This document shows, piece after piece, positions 47,064 to 59,101 of a stretch of DNA of 64,000 nt; the first letter of the stretch is position 1; every line of letters begins with the position of its first letter. The DNA comes from Paramecium tetraurelia. Lineage: Eukaryota; Ciliophora; Oligohymenophorea; Peniculida; Parameciidae. The position numbers and the translations under genes are program-made. The stretch is taken from assembly GCF_000165425.1 (NCBI RefSeq), contig NW_001798973.1, positions 2,555 to 66,554 of the forward strand, written 5' to 3'. The notes beneath the pieces are model-generated. The model had not been told where the DNA came from. It saw only the letters and a list, made by a program, of their open reading frames with translations, and did no database searches.

Positions 47064-47980
47064 ATGAGTTAACTTAGTTTTGTAATTGCTAATGCTTAAG
47101 AAGAGATGATCTAAAAGAGAGTCAAATCTCTTAAATTTCAACTCAAAGCTCTGGGACAGAAGAACACAGTTCTGCAATAAAAAATAAAGGACGTTAACAG
47201 AGCTAACTTAGACCACACAAAATCACCTGTTTCTTAATTGCAAGAGAATCTCCACTTCGATAGAAGGCAAGTCATTGAATTATTCAAACCAATAATTGCG
47301 AAAGAGGCAATCTACATTCGAAATGAGAGGTTTAAGTCAGAGCAGTTCATGATGTAATCAAAGTTGAATGAAATTTAACAGAAAAAAATTAGGGCTCGAT
47401 AAATTGAATAATTCGATGCTGACGCAATCAGAAGAGTAGCGGAGTTTAAAGAGAAAAAGGTTACTGAAATTCGTCAAAGAAATGTCACAGAGATTGAAAT
47501 CAACAAGTCAACCGTTCTGAGGAAGCTTGAACACATCTCTGTTTTGGAAAATGAAGAAAAAGAATTAATGAACATGATCTAACAGTATTATTTATTCTTA
47601 ACTTTAGAGCTAAACTAAATACAACCTAGTTGCAGTAAAGATTTAGCAGAGCCATTACTTAAACAGATGAAAGCTCTATTCTACCCAATATCAGAAAATT
47701 CAGCTGTAATTAGAGATTCGAGTCCCCATTTAAAAATCGAACCCCAAATCACTATTCAGATAAATTCTTGGATCACAGCAACACCAGCAATAAGAAATAG
47801 CCCCAATACTTCCTCTGTCGAAGATAATCAAAATCAACTAACAAATTAAATAACGCCCAGCAAGAGGAAACGAATGGAACTCCTCAATGGGCAATTCAAT
47901 TTAAATAATATTACAATATGAGTAATAAGGAGAATTTTGAAGATAAAGAGGATTCTTAAGAATAATCAACATAATAGTGA
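47064..47980 (+). CDS. Hypothetical coiled-coil protein
   Basis: 297 residues, one intron at 47585-47607 (23 nt, GTA...TAG). The first 185 residues are a basic coiled coil (EEMIQKRVKSLKFQLKALGQ..., RRVAEFKEKKVTEIRQRN). The splice continues the helix as MIQQAKLNTTQLQQRF; reading through the intron would also stay open but breaks the helix. The C-terminal third is Ser/Asn-rich and disordered. Composition suggests a cytoskeletal or ciliary protein, but I cannot name it. Confidence 0.72.
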
Positions 47981-48097
47981 CATTTTTATTTGTATATAAA
48001 TTCATGATTTATGATTTATGATTTTGCTTTTCTAATTAAATCATTTTAAGAATAGAGAAAAAACAATTAAAATATTACTATTATATATATATTCTAA

Positions 48098-48611
48098 TCA
48101 GGTCAGAGGATGGAATGCGAATTCAATGTCTCTATCTTCTTTTAATTGGAGTATGGAATCCTTCAACCATTTCTCAATAGTAGTAAAAGCATCCATGTTA
48201 TGTTTGATGTCCTTCACCCACAAAGCCATTTAAATGAATCCTTTCTTTGTATGGCAAACAATCCCGTTTATAAATTCATCATAATCACAATCTGCCCCAA
48301 CAAATGACAGCAACAATTCCTCAAGAATTTAATTACCAAGACTTTTTCTGACTTTGAAGATGAATCTCCCTCCAAATTTATTCTATGGGTCTTCCCAAAC
48401 AGGTGTGATGTTCTTTTTGAATAAAAATATTTAATTGCCCTCTGGCTATTATTCTGGTCGAACAATATGTTAATAATATGCCCAAAAATCTTCTGCAGTA
48501 GAAAATGATCCTTAATTGTCAATTTGCAAACATACCAATAACTTCTTAAACATATTGCCCTTATTTAAAGGTTCCTAACCAAAAAGTGAAATCCGAACCT
48601 AATTAAAGCAT
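48098..48611 (-). CDS. eIF4E-family cap-binding protein, class II (4E-HP-like)
   Basis: 162 residues, one 25-nt intron at 48511-48535. eIF4E landmarks: FSTAEDFWAYYQHIVRP, FLFKKNITPVWED, NKFGGRFIFKVRK, LEELLLSFVG. The WED cap-contact motif is intact. HIVRP and the position of the first stacking residue (no Trp in FKQGQYVQEVIG) match 4E-HP/class II proteins, which often repress translation, rather than the general initiation factor. It is short at the N terminus: MLQLGSDFTFW starts almost at the core, so an upstream exon is possible. Confidence 0.88.
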
Positions 48612-48921
48612 AATTTAATAATAATATAAATTTATAAAAACTCATGGGTTTACAAATAATAAATCGACCTTAAAACATTTTAGATCTCATCCATTATGAC
48701 TCATTGAAATATTATTTAAAAAATTCAATATCTAACATTAATATTATCAATGATTTAAACAATATATTTCTAGGTAGTTTCTATCAAGATGAAATTAAAA
48801 TTGTAAGGGATGACAGAAAGAACATGAGAATCTGAACAAGAATAGTTGTATCTTAAAGCAAAAATAGAAATAAATTAGCCTGACTTTTTTAATCATATTT
48901 TACAAATATATATTAATATAA
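48612..48921. promoter_or_regulatory. Divergent intergenic region, no gene seen
   Basis: 310 bp AT-rich region between divergent starts of the eIF4E-like and ABCA genes. No clear motif. A missing 5' exon of the eIF4E-like gene could lie here. Confidence 0.35.
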
Positions 48922-51900
48922 ATGGAAAAGTACCTTATTCAAACCCAGAGCGTATTCCTTAAGAGCTTCTATTTGCATCTCAGGAATAATAGGTTAATTC
49001 CAAATATATTGGTGCCATTTTTATGCGGATTAATACTGTGGCTATCTTACTTTAATTCATTGGATTTTTTAAAATACTCATAAACATTGTAATTGATATT
49101 CATGTCATTTTAAGTTACATGCCTTTGGCTGTTTGCGGTGTTATTAGAAGTTTTATGATGATGATAGTGAATGAGAAGAAGGAAAGATAGAAAGAAAACT
49201 AATTGATAATGGGGTTGAAACTAAGTGCCTATTATACAGGATGGATTCTATCAAGTGTAATATGGACGTGCATATGTGCATCAATCTATATTCTCATGAT
49301 TGCAAGTTTCGTAGCATTGCATTGGCACTACTTTGCATTTTATTAATATGCAATCTTTTATGTTCAATACATGTTTTATTCATATGCAGTTGTTGGATAG
49401 ATGCTGATGATTAGCAGTCTATTTTCAGATGGAAGGAAGGCTACTGATGTATATGCGGTAATTTACATGATCATAGTGTATCTCTATTATTTCACGGATT
49501 GGTCAAATAGAAGTGAATATTCAGAATTGCTTCTGTCTATTTTTCCATAAAATCTGATAGTTTATTTTTGGTTTTAAAAAATCACATTTAGTGCCATTTC
49601 TATGAATTACATTTACACTCTAATAATATTTAGCATTCAAGGGACAATGGGAATTCTCCTATATGTGTACTTAGATTAGGTGATTCCCGATGAGATTGGG
49701 ACACACAAGTCTCCTTTCTTCATATGTTAATGTTTGTTGAGGAAAAAGAGAAACTAAGTAGACTAATTTGAAATAGATTTAGAACTATAATAATAAAATA
49801 ATTTAGGATCTGAATTGTTAAATCCTCAAGATCAAATCTAACCAATAGAAGCTAATGAAAATTAGGTATTAAAATTGACTTAATTAACCAAAGTGTACAA
49901 TGGATAAGCAGTTGTGAATAATATTAGTTTGAATCTAAATAAAAATACTATCTTTAGTTTGTTGGGTCATAATGGAGCAGGCAAATCAACTACTGTTAAC
50001 ATGATTTGTGGTTTAATTCAAAAGACAAATGGGTAAATTAATATAAATGGATATGATATTGACAAAAGTTTAGATGAAATCAGATAGATATTGGGTTATT
50101 GCTCTTAAAAGGATGTGCTATATGGGGAGATGAGTGTTTATGATCATCTCTAATTTTATGGTCGCTTGAAATTAATTAATCAGCTATAATTGTCAGGGCA
50201 GATTGAGACTGTGTTAAATATGTGTTATCTTCAACAAGAGAAACATCAACTTGCTATGTATCTAAGCGGTGGAGGCAAGAGAAAACTATGTTTGGCTATT
50301 GCTTTGATAGGCAATTCTTAGGTTCTTCTTCTAGATGAACCGACCACAGGTTTGGATCCTATAAGTAGATAGCAAATATGGAATATTTTGAAGGAGATCA
50401 AATAAGATCGATGTGTTATTTTGACGACTCATTATTTGGATGAAGCATAAGAACTTTCAGATTATGTTGGCATCATTTAATAAGGGAAAATGACTGCTTT
50501 TGGAACAGTAGATTACATAAAGCGACAATTTTCAGTTGGTTACAATATTCTAGTTGAATGTCAGAATGAATTGCATTAGAAACAAATCTTGGATTAAATT
50601 TAATCAACATTACTATTAATTTGCAAAAACGATATTCAATTCATTCCTCAGAATAGAAATCTCAAGTTGAATATTCCCTTAAGCAATAGCGCAAATGTAG
50701 CTTCTGCTTTGGAATATTTGGAAACTGTGTAGAATATCAATATATCATTTGAAATGACAACTCTTGAAGATGCTTACATTAAAATCCATTCTTAATCAGA
50801 TTGGGGCAATAATCAAATTGAAACCAATAATAATGCTCTTTTTAATAATATGTTTTTTGATTTTACTCCACATTTTAGCTTTTTTAAATAAGTAAATGGA
50901 CTATTTATGAGAAGAGTCTGGATTGCTGGATAGAATAAATGGTAGTATGTGATGTTTTTAGTTTCTTGGATCTTATTGTTAGGATGTCTTTTTGGCTTCA
51001 AGAACATCAATCCAGAAATCATCATCTCCTTATACGTTTTGATCAAGTTGATATTTATCAGTCAGCAATCCTATTACCCTATCTACGAGAAATAACACAA
51101 AATCAAAGACTCTTACATAACCCATGGTGCTAAAATAATTTCATATTGGACATCAGTAATGTTGTTTGATGTAGTTGTTATCGCTTTTGAATAGTTCATA
51201 TTTATAGCATTGCTCCTAATAGCCAAATAGATAGATGGCGAAAGACAATACAGACAATACAACTTAGGCGTATATTTCAGCATCCTATTAATAAATACTA
51301 TATTCTCAATTGCACTCAATTGTCAGACATATGTTGCAACATACTTCTTTAAGAGTACATCTTCATCAAATGTTTAATTGCCATTCCTTATCCTGACCTT
51401 TTAATATTTAGGATTGGTTATATTCACAATACTATTTCAATGGAATGACATAATCGGAGTCATTATTCCTTTAGTTTCACTTGGTAATGGGTATTATTGG
51501 ATCTTTTCAGAGAATTACGATCGTACTTATCTGGCAACCCAGCTTCCTTCTCTCATTTCAATCGTAGTCTTCTTCTTCCTTATAAATTACCTAGAAAATC
51601 GTTTGATCAGCAGGAAATCAAATATTTCCAATTTCTAAGGAAATGTTGAAGTAACTTAGGTGAACTACAATATTGGAAATAGACCTATCTTGCAGAATGT
51701 AAGTTTTTCAATTGAATCCAGTGAGATTTTTGGACTCTTGGGACCGTATTTATATATTCATATCATAGTAATGGAGCAGGCAAGACAAGCACTTTCAAGA
51801 TGATTACAAGGGAAGAAAAACCTAGTTCAGGGCTCGTTGAAATTAAAAATGAGTCCACTTAGGTTGGATTGGTTCCGTCCTTTTCGCCTCTCCATGAAGA

Positions 51901-52657
51901 TCTATCCTTGGTCCAACATCTTAAAATATATGGTAAATTAAAAGGCTTAGATGATTGGAGGATAGATAATTTCATTGATAGCTACACTTAATATATGGAT
52001 TTGAAAAAAATCAAAGATAAAAAAGTTAAGGTATTGAGTGGAGGTGAAAGAAGGAAGGTTCAAATGGGTATAGCATTGATTGGAAATTCTTCAATTTTGT
52101 TAATGGATGAACCTACTAGTGGAGTGGATCCAGTTTTTCGTTAGCAATTTCAACAATTAATATTAAGGAATTGTCAATAAAATAAAAGTTCAATTTTGAT
52201 TACAACTCATTCTATGGTAGAGGCTTAAAGAATTTGTGAAGTGCTAGGGATTATCATTAATGGTTAGTTGAAATTTAAAGGAACTCTAAATCAATTGCGA
52301 TAATAATACGATAATAGAATATAATTGAGTTTCCATCTAAAAAATAAAGAGGATAAAGATTAATTACGGGAATTACTTGTATAAAATTTAACTAAGCATG
52401 TTTTTGAACCTTTGGGAATGAGTGGAGATAACTTGACTGTATTTGTGGATGATCAATCAATAAAATTTTCATAACTATTTAGATTTTGTTAATTAAGGGC
52501 AGTGGACAATCTAATAGAAGATTTTGAAATTTAGTAGGCAACTTTGGATTAAATATTTAAACACTATGTGCAACAACAATAAGTCAATGATTATCCTTAA
52601 TAGACAGTGGAAGTTCAGCGTAGAAATTTGCTGGGGATATGCTGCTGTTAGATTTGA
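48922..52657 (+). CDS. ABC transporter, subfamily A
   Basis: 1,228 residues; introns 49089-49114 (26 nt) and 51746-51768 (23 nt). Two halves of membrane domain plus nucleotide-binding domain. NBD1: Walker [15 protein letters not shown], signature [15 protein letters not shown], Walker [17 protein letters not shown]2: [14 protein letters not shown] (Walker A, split by the second intron), [28 protein letters not shown]. The order TMD-NBD-TMD-NBD and the GLDP motif identify subfamily A, usually lipid exporters or flippases. Large outside loops typical of animal ABCA proteins are short here. Signature 1 has GGG in place of GGM/GGQ, a small change. Confidence 0.93.
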
Positions 52658-52714
52658 TTATTTTAAAAAATATATAATATTTATTTTGTTATTTTAAGAT
52701 CTAACCCATAAACT

Positions 52715-54389
52715 ATGTAATAAGAACATTTTTTGAAAATTGAAGATTGGATCTTTGATTGCTCTGTTATTTTGGGAAGTGGAACTTATGGGAAAGTTAT
52801 GCCTTGTAGTAAAGAAGGCTAACAACCAAATGAAAGGTATTGCGCAAAGATTATTCCTAAATAAAACATTTATCTGAGGGATAATGAATTAGAAAAATCA
52901 ATGTAGAATGAGAGAAACACATTTACCCTTTTGGAAGATGTTAAATGTGAAAACGTTGTTAAGCTTATTAAAAAAATTGAAAATCATGAATATATGTGTT
53001 TGATTATGGAACAGTGTGATTATGATCTAGCGAAAGAGTTTGAATCTCTCAAACCCAATTGGTATACTCCTGAGTAATAAGTAGATATGATTCAATAAAT
53101 TATAAAAGGAGCATGTTTTTTAAAAGACAATAATATAATTCATAGAGACATCAAGCCTCAAAACATCCTTGTCAAAATCATGAGGGATCGAAATAACAAA
53201 GTAAGGAAAATTTATAAAGTAACAAATAAAATAAATAATCTAGTTGGCAGATTTCAGCCTTTCAAGGACTCTAGATAATATGTATAAAAAATCAAATCTT
53301 ACCTTGGTTGGTACCTATAACTACTATGCTCCTGAAATCTATAATCAAGCATAATTTTCATCGAAGTGTGATATTTACTCTTATGGTTTACTTTTCCATC
53401 AGATTTTATTTAAAGGATAATTACCATTTAATGAAAAAGAGGGTTAGATGAAGCATTTTGAGAAAATCAAAAACTAAGATTTTAAATGTCAAAAACTTGA
53501 TAGGAAACACGGAGACTTGATGACCTATCTTGTTGAAAGAATGATTGTTTATTCTGAAGAGAGAAGGATTAATTTTGAAGAATTAAAGTAACATAAAATA
53601 ATGAGCTTGAATGTAGTGATACCATAAACGTCTATCCACATTGCAAATTTTAATAGAAACACCAAAACTGAAATTCAAAATTAGGAAAGTTAAATTTTAC
53701 AATAGCAGTAGGAACAAATCTACAAAATATTAAATATTTACTATCGTAAATCTCTATTATGTAAACATGTTGTTGACCATCTAAAATCAAAATTTTAATC
53801 TCCAGATCAATATTTGCGAACCATTGAGGTATTAATTGGTTATATTGGATTTTAATAAATAAAATATGCATTTTCTTTAATTTTATTTACTCATGCTGGC
53901 TTAGAAAAAGAGATTTAACACTAATTCACTACTTTAATATTTTTTTAATAAATGATAATGGAGTATTTAAAAGAGGCTTAGATAGCCGGAAAATATTTGC
54001 AAATGAATTAGACTATTAAACAAACTTATCATTAATTAGAACCTCAAATAAAAAAAGAAATCAATGAACTTTTAAAGTTGAATTTAAAATTGACAGATTC
54101 TCAAAGGTTAAAATAGGAGTTCTAAATTTTAGATTCAAAACTCAAAGTAATAAGGGAGTTAGATGAAAAAAACATCTGTTGCAGTATCTTGTTTGATGCA
54201 CTAAATGATTTGATGAACATTTAAACAGATCCACGCAAAAACATATTTGATTAATATGGTATATAATATGCACTATATTCTTTAGACTAAGAACTTATTA
54301 ATCGAATAGGAAATCTCTAAAAAATGTTTCATATCGAGAACTTTAAAATTATTGATGAGGATTAAATCTTCAATCCAAATCTATTTTGA
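52715..54389 (+). CDS. Ser/Thr protein kinase with DFS motif and C-terminal helical region
   Basis: 549 residues, one 25-nt intron at 53220-53244. Kinase domain about residues 12-290: LGSGTYGKVMPC, YCAKIIPKQ, IIHRDIKPQNILVK, then LADFSLSRTL and GTYNYYAPEIYN. The HRD Asp and the DFG Asp are kept, with Gly replaced by Ser, so activity is likely. The C-terminal 250 residues are helical and Gln-rich, with a coiled coil and a bundle-like end (NICCSILFDALNDLMNI), somewhat like ULK/ATG1 tails. The subfamily is not certain. It ends 23 bp from the convergent PLC gene. Confidence 0.87.
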
Positions 54390-54412
54390 ATTCATTTAAA
54401 ATAAGTTAACAA

Positions 54413-55416
54413 TCATAATACTTAAAACAATTCTGGCTAGAATAAGCCATTAGAGTTTATTATTAAATTCACATCATCTACAATATCTGATAATCTTCCT
54501 TAATCAATAAAATCAGCAACTAAAAAGTTCGGCATTTTCGAGCATTTGAAATAATATTACAAAAATCTCTATCTGCCATGATTGTATGAGTTGTACTTCT
54601 TCTTATATGAAGAATCTAACCTTCATATTTGAATATCATTTTACTTTAATGAGTTTTCTGGGCAATAATGAATCTCCAAAAAGGGAGACAATATTTCCCC
54701 AGTATCTTCCTTTGTTTTGCCTCTTGCTACTCCTCCATCTTTTACATCCTTAAGAGGGTCTAATTCCCAATCCACTTATGCACTCAATGAATATGAATAA
54801 TAGGTGTATTTCGATAGTTCTCCAAATATTTATTCTTTTGGTTCTATACAAATTAATAAAGTCTATTGGTTCTCTCTACACCAACCTAAAGTGGGAATCT
54901 CCCCATCTTTTTCAATTCTAATCGCTCTTTGATCTGCTCTGATTTGCACAAATAAATTGTGCAACATAATACTCACTAAAAGGGGATCCCAAAACTTTGT
55001 TCCATTTCTTTTACTTTTGCACATTAATTTGCTTTCGATTTTTATTATTATAATTTCATAAGGATTTTTAAAGGACAAATCTACAATCTCTTTTAAACGC
55101 ACACTTGCTTTTTCTGGCTTTTTGAAACCTCTCTAAATTATAGTCAAATTACAATTAGAACGTCCATTAGGTTCATGAGCAACTGCTATCTAGGAACAAT
55201 AAATTAATCTACTTCAGGACTCTAACCTTCCTAATACCAATGCAAAGGAACTTTAAAGTGTCGAGCTCCATATTTTTCAAATTAATCAGTAATAGTAACA
55301 TTTTATTATGCATAAGCCCACCCGTACTCTTTCGACATTGCACAATTATGAGCACCTACATAAGCAATTTCATTTAGTTTCAACTTCTCATTAAGATGCC
55401 CATTACTCCCTGGCAT
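54413..55416 (-). CDS. PI-PLC-X-domain phospholipase-like protein
   Basis: 318 residues; introns 55190-55212 (23 nt) and 54621-54644 (24 nt). The X-domain pattern is present: AYVGAHNCAMSKEYGW (first catalytic His), IAVAHEPNG (second His position), a strand region EIIIIKIES and MPNFLVADFIDQGRLSDIV, the typical PNxVxxDF end of PLCXD and bacterial PI-PLC proteins. No Y, C2 or PH domain, so it is of the small PLCXD type. It would cleave phosphoinositides or glycosyl-PI. Upstream of its start lies the left arm of a long inverted repeat. Confidence 0.8.
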
Positions 55417-55480
55417 TAACTTTTACATTTATTAATTTATTTCTATAAGTTGCCTTTCTATGAATTATAATTTATTATTG

Positions 55481-55641
55481 ACGTATAATCAAAATGAATT
55501 TTAATGAAATGATTATGTATTTTAAATTTGGAGTAATTGATAGAATAGTTTATTCAATTTAATTCATAGGTAATTCATTAAAAAATTATGAATCTAATCA
55601 TTATATATAGAACTAAACTAACAATTCAATTTTCTTAGTCT
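55481..55641. repeat. Left arm of a 161-bp inverted repeat
   Basis: From ACGTATAATCAAAATG to ATTTTCTTAGTCT. It is the reverse complement of 56814-56974 with three mismatches in 161 bases by eye. A weaker match continues inward for about 100 bp (around AATTCATAAAAAATTTTTATT). The outer end is 65 bp from the start codon of the PLC-like gene. Confidence 0.93.
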
Positions 55642-56286
55642 CATTTTTGCTTTAATTCCAAACTTTTTCAATACAATTTTTGAGAATACACTGGCAATAA
55701 TAAATGATATCTGTAAATTCATAAAAAATTTTTATTCTTTGTCTTTGAGAAAACTTTAAGCTAAAATTCAGAAGGTAATGAACCCAATTTTTTCAAACTC
55801 TTCTTGAATAATTAGTTAAAATCAATTCTTATCTCGCCTCAAACACCAAAGTTTACATTAGAATATTAGAATAGAGGAATTTGAGTAATAATTAAAAGAA
55901 TTATACAACTCAAGTATACAGTAATAATTTTTGAATTTCAATTGATGTATAAATATTAGATCCAGCAAGATGGTTAAGTCATATTTAGGTGACTCATAAT
56001 TGATCAATATTAATTAAATAATCACCTTTTTATTACTTCGAGAATATTTCACAATAATCCTCTGCATTTAAAATCACAGCCATTTTAAGTTAGTAATAAT
56101 TAATTTCTGATTAAATTTCTGCCTCCAATTTTTCTTAACAATAATTTTGTTTTTGAAATTTCAAGTCCTCTTTTTTCTTCCCATTTATGTATTTAATGCT
56201 TTAAAGATTTTAATAATCTAAGCTAGTACAATATAATAGGTTTATTTTTTAAAAACAATAAGATAAATTAATAATGATACTTTATA

Positions 56287-56530
56287 ATGGAGGGAGATCA
56301 TCTTAAGCGGATTATAAAAGAATTAATATATGCGAAACTTGAGGACTTGTAAAATATTGAATCCTTATTGGGCAAGTTATATTGATCCAGTAAATAAACA
56401 TATGAGTAATATGGAAAACAGAATATAATCATTTCATCCAATACTTAAGTTTTTTTTATTAGCAATACAATTTGTAACCTTAAATCAAACAGGATTAGGA
56501 CATAAAACTGGTAAATTCAAGTATTGGTGA
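56287..56530 (+). CDS. Possible small gene between the inverted repeats
   Basis: Removing a 28-nt GTA...AAG segment (56349-56376) gives 71 codons from ATG to TGA: MEGDHLKRIIKELIYAKLED then a Met/Asn-rich and hydrophobic part (FHPILKFFLLAIQFVTLN). No family seen. It could equally be a remnant or chance frame. Confidence 0.2.
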
Positions 56531-56813
56531 CTTAAAAGCTCCAAGATTCTGAATATCATCACCAAGTTAAAATGTTTTTAATTGTTGCTTTTGGGAATTT
56601 TTTTGCATATAAACTAGTTATTGGGACAATATGTTCAGACATTTTTATGGAATTTTTAATTGGTTTGATAAAATTGTTAAGATCATATTGTAATGATAGT
56701 TTTGTTATGTTCTAGATATATGAAAGACTCATAAAACTAAAACAATAAAAAATTTTATGAATTTATAGATCATTTATTCAAGACAGCATATATTCATATT
56801 AATTCTATTGAGA

Positions 56814-56974
56814 AGACTAAGAAAATTGAATTGTTAGTTTAGTTCTATATATAATGATTAGATTCATAATTTTCTAATGAATTACCTATGAATTAAATTG
56901 AATAAACTATTCTATCAATTACTCCAAATTTCAAATGCATAATCATTTCATTAAAATTCATTTTGATTATACGT
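56814..56974. repeat. Right arm of a 161-bp inverted repeat
   Basis: Runs from AGACTAAGAAAATTG to GATTATACGT, pairing with 55481-55641. The outer end is 123 bp upstream of the start codon of the next plus-strand gene. No matching short direct duplication is obvious at the outer edges (TTATTATTG on the left, TAGTAATACC on the right). Confidence 0.93.
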
Positions 56975-57097
56975 TAGTAATACCAAATACTTATCAAATT
57001 TTCATTCTATATTCATGATTCTATTGCTTATGCATATTTTGATTGTGTTTTAATTTGTATTTTAGAGGAAATAGTTTCATAATTTTTTTTTATTAAA

Positions 57098-57663
57098 ATG
57101 CCAAAAGAAACCAAAGGTCAACAAAAAGGTGCGAGATCTAAGTATGAAACAACCGAACAAACTGAAACCTATAGACAACAAGATGCTGTAAATATTGAAA
57201 TCTATGAGATAGAAAGAAAAGAAAATTCTGGGACCTAAAACCAAATTAGATTTAGAAAAATTAGAACCTTACTTCACTTAAAACAATAACTATGTTGGAA
57301 TGTTCAAGAAGGATGCAGGAAAGACAGACAATAGTACAGCTGTAGCATATTCTGTAACATTTCATCGTAACTGTTAGCATCCATTAGATAGATTGGGAAT
57401 TGTAGAGAATGAGTACTGTTAAAAATGCAAGAAGGATAAGGGATTCTGTCCTCATAAGAAGGGTACTCACAACACTGTCAAGGATCAATTCCAATTTCCA
57501 ATAATAAGGTAAGAATATTTTAAAATTTGCAAGCTCAGCCGAAATTGGATGGAGAGAACCCATCGACAATGTGAATTGGGGATATGGAGTTAAGCAGTCT
57601 TTCCCAAATTTCAATGCCGATTTCAGAAACACCACTAAAAAAGAGGAAAAGGAAAAGAAATGA
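57098..57663 (+). CDS. Small hypothetical protein with Cys/His cluster
   Basis: 171 residues; introns 57188-57212 and 57509-57533 (25 nt each). A basic N terminus leads to TFHRNCQHPLDRLGIVENEYCQKCKKDKGFCPHKKGTH, a Cys/His-rich stretch that could bind zinc. The C-terminal part SSAEIGWREPIDNVNWGYGVKQS, PNFNADFRNTTKKEEKEKK has the Trp/Pro/Asn-rich look of microtubule inner proteins of axonemes, but I cannot match it to a named one. Confidence 0.75.
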
Positions 57664-57794
57664 TTAGTAACATCCATCCTTTTAATAAATATGAAATATT
57701 ATAAATTTCTTGGGAGATATGTGTGGACTGTGTCTTTCATGTTCAAATTATCAAAATAAAGGCTGTGTTTATATAATAAATTTATTTATCGTAA

Positions 57795-58325
57795 ATGCAG
57801 GAAATTGAAGCTAAGAAACAATTGAAAGCAAGTGAAGGAGCTCACTTCTTTTACACTTTGATCTTCCTTAGTGCTTCAGGCATAATAGAGACATAATTTA
57901 TTGATCAGAAATGTAATTAGAATTTAGCTTTGTTTATTCATTTGGTTTTCTACGGATTAATTATTTGGGGAACCTACATTTTGATAACCTTGATACCCAG
58001 GTTTGTAATCTCATTTATATAGATACAAAAATCCTGCAATAAACTTGTTCTTCAATTTCTTGGACATCTGTTTTGCAATTTACATCACCTTTTTGTTAAT
58101 TTATGGATACCGACTCTATTCCTCACAGAACGATTGTGCAGTTGAGGCTCCTGTGCTCTACCTCTTTTTGGAAGTATTCATGCTGGTATTAAATCATTAA
58201 TGAATCAGGTCAATGGGATCATTTTCATCATTTTGGGTCTTGCCTTTATTTCTTACATCTTGAAGAGATTCTCCAAACATCAATAGACATATGCTCAAGG
58301 GGAGGAGGAATACTTAGATGCATGA
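57795..58325 (+). CDS. Small four-transmembrane protein
   Basis: 161 residues; introns 58001-58022 (22 nt) and 58186-58208 (23 nt). Four hydrophobic segments: FFYTLIFLSASGIIETQ, LALFIHLVFYGLIIWGTYIL, FLDICFAIYITFLLIYGY and VNGIIFIILGLAFISYIL. Short charged ends, with an acidic C terminus (GEEEYLDA). No family recognised. Convergent with the glycosylase gene, 25 bp apart. Confidence 0.75.
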
Positions 58326-58350
58326 TTTAATTACATTACGATAATAATAA

Positions 58351-59101
58351 TCACCCTTTTTTTGAAACAAAACTATTATTTTTGATATAAAATCTCCAAG
58401 GTTTATCCTTGTATTCTTCCGCATAATCAATATTTATTCGACTAGAAATCCCTATTTCATATTTAGTTGAGTTATCAATTAGATACATTCCGCTGTTCTT
58501 ATCACATAAATTTAACCCATTATGACTCTTGTCAAGTTGCAAGCATTCTCCACATTTCCCAGGACCATTAGATAGTTCTTACAATTTAAAAGACTTTATC
58601 TTCCTGATATCTTTAACAATATCAAACTTTAAAGGTTGAATCGCTCTTATGAGAACAGCTTCAGGATCATTCTTTGTGGCTGCTGTGATATTGAAGCAAT
58701 AATTATTTCCATAAATTGAATAGATATACAAGTGTCCACCATCTTGCCAAAAATATTGTGTCCTTTCTGTCTTTTTATTATTATATGCATGGCAGGCCTT
58801 ATCCTCAGGCGCTAGTTTGATTACACTATTTACCTTTATAGGCTTCTGCTTCAACAATCAATGCTCTTACCTCTCCCTATGGAAGGGTTCTTACTATTAT
58901 TTTGCCAATCAATTTCTAAGCTAACTAAATGACATCAACTTTATAAAATGCGGAATCTAATATTGTTTCTATTGGCTCATATTATTCAGCTGGATTGTTT
59001 TATTTTTATCCTTTTTAATTGAAGCTTTTCTTTGTGATTTCATTCTTTGTTTGTAAATCTACATTATTATTTTGAATTTATTTTTCTGTTTTCTCCAACA
59101 T
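58351..59101 (-). CDS. DNA-3-methyladenine (alkyladenine) glycosylase
   Basis: 242 residues, one 22-nt intron at 58812-58833. AAG/MPG landmarks: LIGKIIVRTL, VEAEAYKAPEDKACHAYNN (catalytic Glu in EAY), GGHLYIYSIYGNNYCFNIT and ELSNGPGKCGECLQLD (NGPxK DNA-contact loop). It removes alkylated or deaminated purines from DNA in base excision repair. The N-terminal roughly 45 residues are Lys/Gln/Asn-rich and not part of the fold. Confidence 0.94.

Larger units (their letters stand above)
55417..57097. other. Long divergent intergenic region containing an inverted-repeat-bounded segment
   Basis: 1,681 bp between divergent genes, the longest apparently gene-poor stretch in the window. It contains the two 161-bp arms listed separately and 1,172 bp between them. 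The middle holds short frames with intron-like breaks on both strands, including a minus-strand start at 56081-56083 (MAVILNAEDYCEIFSK) that stops after about 29 codons, but nothing I can call with confidence. Confidence 0.5.

Noticed and set aside
55730-56090. Minus-strand gene between the inverted repeats
   Set aside because: Several short protein-like pieces are present, but no splice pattern joins them into one frame.
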